From contig JAKSSG010000012.1 of the NCBI GenBank assembly GCA_024403185.1, positions 1 to 37,348 on the forward strand: a DNA stretch of 37,348 nt, given 5' to 3'. The stretch comes from Clostridia bacterium. Lineage in GTDB: Bacteria; Bacillota; Clostridia; Peptostreptococcales; Anaerovoracaceae. Made by a program: the position numbers and the translations under genes. Positions within the stretch are counted from its first letter, which is position 1. Each line of letters opens with the position of its first letter. Below, in pieces: positions 16,444-22,600 of the stretch. The notes beneath the pieces were generated by a model. That model was not told where the DNA came from. It did not search any database and was given only the letters and a program-made list of their open reading frames with translations.

Positions 16444-16472
16444 TTGATTTAACATGCATGATATGTTAAACT
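16444..16472 (+). promoter_or_regulatory. Candidate coaD promoter with an inverted repeat in the spacer
   Basis: TTGATT (16444-16449), 17-bp spacer and TAAACT (16467-16472). The inverted repeat TTAACAT-GCATGAT-ATGTTAA (16449-16469) fills the spacer and touches both boxes, the layout of a repressor operator. No T-run follows it, so it is not a terminator. Confidence 0.5.
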
Positions 16473-16499
16473 CTACGAAGGACTATGGGAGGAATATCT

Positions 16500-16973
16500 A
16501 TGGAAACAAAAGCTCTGTATTCAGGTTCATTTGATCCGCTTACAATGGGACACATGAATATTATCGAAAGGGCAGCGAAACTGTATGATGAAGTGACAGT
16601 TGGTGTCATAGATAATCCTCAGAAAAAGACCATGTTCTCTCTTGAAGAGAGAGAGGAAATGATACGCGATGCGCTGAGTGGACTGGATAATGTCAGAGTT
16701 GACCATTTCAGCGGTCTGCTGGCTGACTTTGTAAACGAAGGCGGCTACAATGTGGTTGTCAGAGGCCTTAGAGGAACAACGGATTTCGATTATGAAATCC
16801 AGATGGCGCAGATGAATGCCAGGCTCTTTAATGAGAACGTTGAAACCGTCTTTCTCATGACTGATCCGAGGTACTCGTTTATCAGTTCAACCATGGTAAA
16901 GGAAGTGAATTCGCTGGGCGGGGACATTAATGGTCTTGTACCGGTTGAAATATTGAAAAGGATGTCAGAATAA
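16500..16973 (+). CDS. coaD: Phosphopantetheine adenylyltransferase
   Basis: 157 aa from the ATG at 16500, which has GGGAGGA 7 bases upstream; an in-frame ATG at 16485 lies before that site. The enzyme makes dephospho-CoA from 4'-phosphopantetheine and ATP, the penultimate step of CoA synthesis. ALYSGSFDPLTMGHMNIIERA contains the nucleotidyltransferase motif TMGH (15-18), and RGLRGTTDFDYEIQMA and YSFISSTMVKEV are the other conserved blocks. It follows rsmD, as in many Firmicutes. Confidence 0.97.
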   Translation: METKALYSGSFDPLTMGHMNIIERAAKLYDEVTVGVIDNPQKKTMFSLEEREEMIRDALSGLDNVRVDHFSGLLADFVNEGGYNVVVRGLRGTTDFDYEIQMAQMNARLFNENVETVFLMTDPRYSFISSTMVKEVNSLGGDINGLVPVEILKRMSE

Positions 16974-16996
16974 ACACTTTTTGTTAGGAGGATGCA

Positions 16997-17572
16997 ATGA
17001 GGGTTTTAGAATTATTGGAAGAAATTGAAGAAATAGTTGATACTGCGGCAGGTTTTCCATTAACCGGAAAGATTATGATCGATTCAGAAGAACTGCTTGA
17101 GATTGTCAGAGAAATCAGATCGGAGCTTCCTGACGAAATCCAGCAGGCACAGTGGATCAAGAACGAAAGAGAGAGAATCATTGCCGAAGCCAAGCAGCAG
17201 TACGAGAAGGTAATCGAGGATGCTCAGAAGCAGGCAGAGGCTCTGGTTGAGAACAATGACATTACCGTACAGTCAAAGATGAGAGCAGATGAGCTCATGA
17301 AGGTTACGGAAGACACGGCCAAGCAGCTCAAGATTGGAACATATGAATATCTTGACGGCATTCTTTATAACTTCCAGGGCAAGATGGAACATCTGAGTTC
17401 GATTTATTTCGGTGAAATGTTTACCAGCATTGAGAAGGCATTCGATGATATCAATTCAGCTCTTGCAGCAAACAGAGACGAACTTCAGGATATGGCCTAC
17501 AGAGCACAGATGGATGCTGAAAGCAAACCGGAATTCTCACCACTGCCTGACATGGATGAGGAAATCAATTAA
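16997..17572 (+). CDS. Conserved clostridial coiled-coil protein
   Basis: 191 aa, very acidic and helix-rich, no membrane segment. Residues about 45-110 (KNERERIIAEAKQQYEKVIE and following) have the charged pattern of ATP-synthase-b/DivIVA-like coiled coils. The C-terminal part (LDGILYNFQGKMEHLSSIYFG) is also helical. In clostridia a protein of this kind, often labelled ATPase without enzymatic evidence, commonly follows coaD; I see no Walker motif. TTAGGAGG precedes the ATG 23 bp after coaD, so the two are likely co-transcribed. Function unknown; a role in envelope or cell-division scaffolding would be a guess. Confidence 0.8.
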   Translation: MRVLELLEEIEEIVDTAAGFPLTGKIMIDSEELLEIVREIRSELPDEIQQAQWIKNERERIIAEAKQQYEKVIEDAQKQAEALVENNDITVQSKMRADELMKVTEDTAKQLKIGTYEYLDGILYNFQGKMEHLSSIYFGEMFTSIEKAFDDINSALAANRDELQDMAYRAQMDAESKPEFSPLPDMDEEIN

Positions 17573-17585
17573 TGATTATTAACTT

Positions 17586-17612
17586 GGGCCTGCCTGGTGC
17601 GGCCCTTTTTTT
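17586..17612 (+). terminator. Terminator-like hairpin just before tmcAL
   Basis: GGGCC (17586-17590) pairs with GGCCC (17601-17605), followed by seven T. The tmcAL ribosome site begins about 4 bp later, with no promoter in between. It may be a leaky terminator inside an operon. Confidence 0.75.
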
Positions 17613-17630
17613 CATGGGAGAAGATAGATA

Positions 17631-18914
17631 ATGAAAGCAGTTGGAATTATTGCTGAATACAATCCGCTGCACAGCGGGCACCTGTATCAGATAGCAAAGG
17701 CAAAGGAGCTGACAGGCGCTGACTATACGGTAATCTGCATGAGCGGCAATTTCGTGCAGAGGGGCGGACCTGCAATAATGGATAAATGGACCAGGGCCAG
17801 AGTTGTTCTCGACAGCAGTCCTGATGAAAGGAGCAATGCGGATCTGGTAATAGAACTGCCTACCATATATGCCTGCAACAGGGCTGAGATTTTCGCTATG
17901 GGCGCAGTTCGAATCCTGGCCGGAATAGGTGTTACACACATATCCTTTGGATGTGAGACGCACAATTTTGACGGCCTGTTCAGGATTGCGGAAACCATGG
18001 TGCATGAAAAAGCCAGAGTAGATGAATTGATATCCGCATACATGAAGGACGGAATATCCCGCGCAAAGGCAAACCAGAAGGCCGTAGCAGACATTATGGG
18101 CAGCGATGCCGCAATTCTTCTGGAGGGGCCGAACAACATCCTCTCAATCGAGTACCTGAAAAACATCATTCAGCTCAGAAATGAGGGAGTAAACATTGAG
18201 GCTGTTCCTGTTCAGAGATATGTATCCGGAATTAATGAATCCAATGCGCTTCTCGGTTTTGCAGGTTCCACGGAAATCAGAAGGCTTATAAGAAACAAGA
18301 CCTTTGATGAGGCGGCCAAATACATGCCGGGAAAGGTGTGTCTGGCACTGTCTGAAGGCGGGGCGCCTAAGGAAAGAGTGGACAAGGCATATGAAATAAC
18401 ATTTGAACTTCTCAGAAATGACATCACAAGGCTATTTCCGAAGGAACTCACTTATCTTTACTGCATAGGTGAAGGTCTTGAGAACAAGATAAAGAAGGAG
18501 ATTGTATTTGCAAAATCAGTGGATGATCTGGTTGAAAGGCTGACTTCAAAGCGATATACGGCATCATCCATAAGAAGGATACTCATGTACATACTGATCG
18601 GCCTGACAGGTAAGACCGCAGACCGTCTGACCGGTATTACCAGAGACGGGAAGGTTTCCGAGCCTGCCCTTTTTGCACGGGTTCTCGCTGCGGGAAAAGG
18701 CGGAAGGGAATTTCTGAAGAAGGTAAAAAAAGAGGAACTGGCAACCATTCCGGTCATTACCAACATCAACAGATTTTTTGAGGAAAACAGCAATATCGAA
18801 CTTGAACTTCTGGCGGAGCTGGATGTACTGGCAGGAGACATGTACAACCTGATTTTCGGAAGGGACATGTATGAATATTCCGATAAAGTTGTTACACCTT
18901 ATATAGAAGTATGA
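17631..18914 (+). CDS. tmcAL: tRNA(Met) cytidine acetate ligase
   Basis: 427 aa, family length. TmcAL activates acetate with ATP and acetylates C34 of elongator tRNA-Met (ac4C34). The N-terminal nucleotidyltransferase fold carries the HSGH motif (14-17) in IIAEYNPLHSGHLYQI and the conserved CMSGNFVQRGGPAIMDKW; GPNNILSIEYL follows. It lies directly upstream of ackA, another enzyme acting on acetate; the ackA promoter overlaps its stop codon. GGGAG precedes the ATG. Formerly annotated as a nucleotidyltransferase (YlbM). Confidence 0.93.
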   Translation: MKAVGIIAEYNPLHSGHLYQIAKAKELTGADYTVICMSGNFVQRGGPAIMDKWTRARVVLDSSPDERSNADLVIELPTIYACNRAEIFAMGAVRILAGIGVTHISFGCETHNFDGLFRIAETMVHEKARVDELISAYMKDGISRAKANQKAVADIMGSDAAILLEGPNNILSIEYLKNIIQLRNEGVNIEAVPVQRYVSGINESNALLGFAGSTEIRRLIRNKTFDEAAKYMPGKVCLALSEGGAPKERVDKAYEITFELLRNDITRLFPKELTYLYCIGEGLENKIKKEIVFAKSVDDLVERLTSKRYTASSIRRILMYILIGLTGKTADRLTGITRDGKVSEPALFARVLAAGKGGREFLKKVKKEELATIPVITNINRFFEENSNIELELLAELDVLAGDMYNLIFGRDMYEYSDKVVTPYIEV

Positions 18915-18947
18915 TATAATCATTGCGTTGAAAATTATTAATAATTT
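18912..18947 (+). promoter_or_regulatory. ackA promoter and downstream 16-bp palindrome
   Basis: TGATATAAT is an extended -10 (TATAAT 18915-18920) whose TGA is the tmcAL stop codon. At 18932-18947 lies the perfect palindrome AAATTATTAATAATTT, about 5 to 20 nt after the predicted start, between promoter and ribosome site. It could be an operator or just AT-rich leader. Confidence 0.5.
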
Positions 18948-18963
18948 ACGGGAGGAACGATAA

Positions 18964-20166
18964 ATGAAAGTATTAGTTATCAACTGTGGCAGTTCTTCAT
19001 TAAAGTACCAGGTTCTGGACATGACAAATGAAGTTCTTGAATGTAAGGGTCTGGTAGAGAGAATCGGAATGGACGGTTCAGTAATCACTCACGAAAAGAT
19101 CGGAATGGATAAGTTTAAGCTTGAAACTCCAATGGCAGACCATAAGGATGCGATTGGTCACGTTCTCGATGCAATTCAGGATCCTGAACACGGTGTTGTA
19201 AAGGAAATGGGCGAAATCGGCGCTGTAGGACACAGAGTTGTTCACGCCGGTGAAAAGTATGCCGGATCAGTTCTCATTACTGATGACGTAATCAAGGCCC
19301 TGGAAGAGTGTACTGCACTGGCACCTCTTCACAATCCGCCAAACCTTCTCGGTATTGCAGCATGTCAGGAACTCATGCCTGGAACACCGATGGTAGGTGT
19401 ATTCGACACAGCATTCCATCAGACAATGCCTCCTGAATCATATATCTATGCTATTCCTTATGAATTCTATGAAAAGCACGGAATCAGAAGATACGGCTTC
19501 CACGGAACATCACATAGGTATGTTGCAGAAAGAGCAGCTGACATCCTGAATGTAAACCTGGATGACCTGAAGATCATCACATGCCACCTGGGCAACGGTG
19601 CATCAGTATCAGCCATCAAGAGAGGCAAGTGCATCGACACTTCAATGGGATTCACTCCACTGGAAGGTCTCGTAATGGGTACAAGATCAGGCGACATCGA
19701 CCCTGCAATCGTAACATACATGAGACAGTGCGAAAACCTGGATCTGGGAGTTGCCAATGAAATCCTGAACAAGAAGTCAGGCGTTCTTGGAATCTCAGGA
19801 GTATCAAGTGACTTCAGAGATCTGGAAGCTGCTGCTGTAGAAGGAAACGAAAGAGCTCAGCTGGCACTGAAGGTATTCGCTCACAAGGTAAGATTCTACA
19901 TCGGAGCTTACATTGCTGAAATGAATGGCTGTGATGCCATCGTATTCACTGCAGGCGTTGGTGAAAATGACATCGGCATGAGAGATATCATCTGCAACGA
20001 CCTGGGCAACCTGGGAATCAAGCTCGACGTTGTAAAGAACAGAGTAAGAGGCAAGGAAGCAATCATTTCAAGAGATGATTCAGCTGTTAAACTTATCCTG
20101 ATACCTACAAACGAAGAACTCATGATCGCAAGAGATACAAGAGACATCGTAGAAGGCAAATTCTAA
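18964..20166 (+). CDS. ackA: Acetate kinase
   Basis: 400 aa, standard length. AckA interconverts acetyl phosphate + ADP and acetate + ATP, the energy-yielding end of fermentation. Signature 1 is [17 protein letters not shown] at the N terminus, signature 2 region [11 protein letters not shown], the HGTSHRYV motif, [20 protein letters not shown] and TRSGDIDPA are all intact. The ribosome site GGGAGGA lies 7-8 bases before the ATG. No pta gene is adjacent. Its 3' end is the inverted repeat at 20183-20232. Confidence 0.97.
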   Translation: MKVLVINCGSSSLKYQVLDMTNEVLECKGLVERIGMDGSVITHEKIGMDKFKLETPMADHKDAIGHVLDAIQDPEHGVVKEMGEIGAVGHRVVHAGEKYAGSVLITDDVIKALEECTALAPLHNPPNLLGIAACQELMPGTPMVGVFDTAFHQTMPPESYIYAIPYEFYEKHGIRRYGFHGTSHRYVAERAADILNVNLDDLKIITCHLGNGASVSAIKRGKCIDTSMGFTPLEGLVMGTRSGDIDPAIVTYMRQCENLDLGVANEILNKKSGVLGISGVSSDFRDLEAAAVEGNERAQLALKVFAHKVRFYIGAYIAEMNGCDAIVFTAGVGENDIGMRDIICNDLGNLGIKLDVVKNRVRGKEAIISRDDSAVKLILIPTNEELMIARDTRDIVEGKF

Positions 20167-20177
20167 AAAAATAGATG

Positions 20178-20207
20178 TTGACAAATACCGTATGTCGCGT
20201 GTATACT
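20178..20207 (+). promoter_or_regulatory. rpmF promoter
   Basis: TTGACA (20178-20183), 18-bp spacer, TATACT (20202-20207). The -10 lies in the loop of a perfect inverted repeat (20183-20232) and the -35 overlaps its left foot. Confidence 0.75.
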
Positions 20208-20232
20208 TTCAATGTTGCGACATACGGTATTT
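20183..20232 (+). terminator. Perfect 16-bp inverted repeat: ackA terminator wrapped around the rpmF -10
   Basis: AAATACCGTATGTCGC (20183-20198) is the exact reverse complement of GCGACATACGGTATTT (20217-20232); the 18-nt loop holds TATACT. As RNA read from ackA it forms a hairpin followed by a T-run (20230-20234), a terminator. As DNA the arms flank the -10 and the start site of rpmF. Transcription from the local promoter starts near 20214 and so lacks the left arm. Confidence 0.85.
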
Positions 20233-20260
20233 TTGTGTCGTAATTTATTAGAATTTATGA

Positions 20261-20300
20261 CGCCGATGCCAGTCGGCGAAGGCGTGCTTACATAATCGGC
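20261..20300 (+). other. Candidate structured leader of rpmF
   Basis: CGCCGA (20261-20266) can pair with TCGGCG (20273-20278) in a small hairpin, or GCCGAT (20262-20267) can pair with ATCGGC (20295-20300) close to the ribosome site. The two pairings exclude one another. This may be autoregulation by L32, but no known L32 leader family is recalled. Confidence 0.35.
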
Positions 20301-20317
20301 ACGAAGGAGGTGTAATA

Positions 20318-20494
20318 ATGGCAGTACCTAAGAGAAAAACTTCAAAGGCAATCACTCATCAGAGAAAGGCAGCAAACATGAAGAAGAAGGCTCCTGGCGT
20401 TTCAATTTGTCCACAGTGCCACGAACCTAAGCTTCCTCACAGAGTATGCCCTAATTGCAACTATTATGATGGCAAGAACATCATGGAAGACTAA
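20318..20494 (+). CDS. rpmF: 50S ribosomal protein L32
   Basis: 58 aa, normal length for L32. It starts MAVPKRKTSKAITHQRKAAN and has the zinc ribbon CPQC (31-34) and CPNC (44-47). The site GAAGGAGGTG is 8 bases before the ATG. In many Firmicutes rpmF lies between a DUF177 (YceD) gene and plsX; here neither neighbour is present. It follows ackA directly and is closed by a terminator before the convergent asd gene. Confidence 0.97.
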   Translation: MAVPKRKTSKAITHQRKAANMKKKAPGVSICPQCHEPKLPHRVCPNCNYYDGKNIMED

Positions 20495-20515
20495 GAGCTT
20501 AAATGAAGTAAAAAC

Positions 20516-20546
20516 AAAAGCGACATCGTCAGATGTCGCTTTTTTC
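20516..20546 (+). terminator. Bidirectional terminator between rpmF and asd
   Basis: AAAAGCGACATC-GTCA-GATGTCGCTTTTTT, near-perfect, with A and T tracts serving the two convergent genes. Confidence 0.93.
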
Positions 20547-20559
20547 GTTAAATGACTGC

Positions 20560-21567
20560 TTAGTCAGGAAGCTCTTCCAGAAGCTTTTCAGCAATCTGGA
20601 TTGCGTTGGTTGCTGCGCCCTTACGTACGTTATCAGCTACGCACCAGATGTTGATTCCGTTCTCTACCGAGAAGTCTCTTCTGATTCTTCCGACATATAC
20701 TTCGTCTGTGCCTGCCGCTTCAGTTGCGAGAGGGTAAACGTTGTTTTCCAGATCGTCCTGAACGATGAGTCCCGGTGAGTTCTTGAAGAGTTCAACAATA
20801 TCTTCGAGTTCAAAAGGCTTTTCAAGTTCAATGTTGATTGACTCACTGTGTCCGTAGTATACGGGAACTCTTACTGTTGTTGCCGTAACACCGATATTGT
20901 CGTCGTGGAGAATCTTATGTGTCTCGTTGACCATCTTCATTTCTTCCTTGGAGTAGCCATTGTCCATGAACACGTCGATGTGAGGCAGGCAGTTATATGC
21001 AATCGGATGTGCATAAGCCTGAAGTGGTTCATCATTGCCTTCGATTCCGTTCTTAAGGTCGTTGATTCCCTTGAGTCCGGATCCTGCAACGGCCTGATAA
21101 GTTGAATATATAACTCTCTTGATGCCGTATTTGTCCTGGAGAGGCTTGAGTGCAACCATTGCCTGGATTGTTGAACAGTTAGGATTTGCAATTATGCCCT
21201 TGTTATCTTTGATGTCCTCAGGATTTACCTCAGGAACCACGAGAGGGACTTCCTTGTCCATTCTCCACTGGCTGCTGTTATCTACTACTGTTGTTCCGTG
21301 AGCTGCAGCAATAGGTGCGAACTTGGCACTGGTGCCACCGCCTGCCGAGAACAGTGCGATATCAATTGGTTTGTCAAATGAATGTTCGGTCAGTTCTTCA
21401 ACGGTGTATTCCTTGCCCTTGAATGTCAGCTTTTTTCCCGCTGACTTGGCTGAAGCCATCATGTAGATGTTTTCGAAAGGGAAATCTCTCTCTTCAAGAA
21501 CCTGAAGGAAAGTTGAACCTACAACACCCGTTGCTCCTACTACTGCTATGTTTGGTTTTCTTTTCAT
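20560..21567 (-). CDS. asd: Aspartate-semialdehyde dehydrogenase
   Basis: 335 aa from the ATG at 21565-21567; the AAGGAGG site precedes this start, while an in-frame ATG 16 codons upstream lacks one. It reduces aspartyl phosphate to aspartate semialdehyde with NADPH, supplying lysine, diaminopimelate, threonine and methionine. NADP-binding GATGVVGSTFLQVL (11-24) and the catalytic Cys131 in ANPNCSTIQAM are present; the family's His and substrate residues lie in the middle and C-terminal parts. It is a single gene with a consensus promoter. No lysC, dapA or dapB is adjacent. Confidence 0.95.
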   Translation of the reverse strand: MKRKPNIAVVGATGVVGSTFLQVLEERDFPFENIYMMASAKSAGKKLTFKGKEYTVEELTEHSFDKPIDIALFSAGGGTSAKFAPIAAAHGTTVVDNSSQWRMDKEVPLVVPEVNPEDIKDNKGIIANPNCSTIQAMVALKPLQDKYGIKRVIYSTYQAVAGSGLKGINDLKNGIEGNDEPLQAYAHPIAYNCLPHIDVFMDNGYSKEEMKMVNETHKILHDDNIGVTATTVRVPVYYGHSESINIELEKPFELEDIVELFKNSPGLIVQDDLENNVYPLATEAAGTDEVYVGRIRRDFSVENGINIWCVADNVRKGAATNAIQIAEKLLEELPD

Positions 21568-21606
21568 TATTATACTGACCTCCTTGTGAAATAATGTACA
21601 GCAAAC

Positions 21607-21635
21607 ATTATACAACCAGATGGTAAAGGTGTCAA
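21607..21635 (-). promoter_or_regulatory. Consensus promoter of asd
   Basis: On the minus strand: TTGACA, 17-bp spacer, TATAAT, a perfect match to the sigma-A consensus in both boxes and spacing. The -10 is at plus-strand 21607-21612, giving a leader of about 35 nt. Confidence 0.9.
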
Positions 21636-21688
21636 AACCCCAAATAGTGTGCCCGCAGCAAGTTGTGCTACCATTTCTTGTGGTTTTG

Positions 21689-21697
21689 TGCTATAAT
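21689..21697 (+). promoter_or_regulatory. Extended -10 promoter of uppP
   Basis: TGCTATAAT (TG 21689-21690, TATAAT 21692-21697), preceded by TTTT at 21684-21687; no good -35. The same TTTTGTG-n-TATAAT layout precedes the Asp23 gene. Confidence 0.6.
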
Positions 21698-21749
21698 TTA
21701 TTCTGTATAAGAACGGGTATGTGACCGGATTTGAGAGAGGAGACATTAA

Positions 21750-22589
21750 ATGACGTATTTACAGGCAATAATATTAGGTCTGGTACAGGGTCTGGCGGAA
21801 TTTCTGCCTATTTCCAGCTCGGGGCATCTTGCTCTGCTTCAGTACTTCTTCGGAGTTGAAGCCGACAGCGTTCTGGTATTTACCGTGCTGCTGCACGTTG
21901 GAACCCTGATATCGGTTTTCATCATCTACTGGAAGGACATAGTTGAACTGATCATTGAACTGTTCAGGACGCTGAAGGACCTGTTTACGGGCAAGGGACT
22001 GAGAATCAACTCAAGCCCTACAAGAAGGCTCGGTTTCATGATAATAGTGGCAACAATTCCTACGGCAATCATAGGGCTGCTCTTTGAGGACTTCTTTGAA
22101 AGCCTTTACTCATCAATCATATCCATTGCAATAGGTCTTCTGTTTACCGGCCTGATTCTGCTGATTGCAGAGAAGATGGGCAAAAGCAACAAGGACGTAA
22201 TGGAAATGAAGTGGAGACATGCGATATTCATCGGATGCATGCAGGGAATAGCAATCTGCCCGGGAGTATCAAGATCGGGTTCAACACTTTTCGGCGGTCT
22301 CATTGCCGGACTGGAAAGGGAATTTGCCGTTAAATTCGCATTTCTGATTTCCATTCCGTCGATTCTGGGTTCGGTAGTGCTGGAAGCTCCTGATGCATTT
22401 GCTCAGGGCGTTGATGCGGCAATGCTGGGACCTATCATCGCAGGAGTGGTAATTGCGGCCATTTCAGGAATTCTTGCCATAAAGGCAATGATAAAGGTAG
22501 TGGCAGGAAAGAAACTGTTCGGATTCACAATTTATGTATGGCTTGTTGCAATAGTCGTACTGGGATATTCACTTATCGCACTGGTATAA
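21750..22589 (+). CDS. uppP: Undecaprenyl-diphosphatase
   Basis: 279 aa, an integral membrane protein with about seven to eight hydrophobic helices. UppP (BacA) dephosphorylates undecaprenyl diphosphate, recycling the lipid carrier for peptidoglycan and conferring bacitracin tolerance. The two active-site repeats are visible: QGLAEFLPISSSGHLALLQ near the N terminus and CMQGIAICPGVSRSGSTLFG in the middle. GAGAGGAG precedes the ATG. The end is 11 bp before the ftsK start, so the two are probably co-transcribed. Confidence 0.96.
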   Translation: MTYLQAIILGLVQGLAEFLPISSSGHLALLQYFFGVEADSVLVFTVLLHVGTLISVFIIYWKDIVELIIELFRTLKDLFTGKGLRINSSPTRRLGFMIIVATIPTAIIGLLFEDFFESLYSSIISIAIGLLFTGLILLIAEKMGKSNKDVMEMKWRHAIFIGCMQGIAICPGVSRSGSTLFGGLIAGLEREFAVKFAFLISIPSILGSVVLEAPDAFAQGVDAAMLGPIIAGVVIAAISGILAIKAMIKVVAGKKLFGFTIYVWLVAIVVLGYSLIALV

Positions 22590-22600
22590 AAGAGGTAGCA

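Noticed and set aside
16449..16469. Terminator for rsmD
   Set aside because: The stem is AT-rich and is not followed by a T-run; the position in the promoter spacer fits an operator better.
18932..18947. CodY box before ackA
   Set aside because: The palindrome AAATTATTAATAATTT lacks the central TTCWGAA of the CodY consensus.
20183..20232. FapR operator before rpmF
   Set aside because: FapR sites contain TTAGTACC-type sequence and control rpmF-plsX operons; neither the sequence nor plsX is present.
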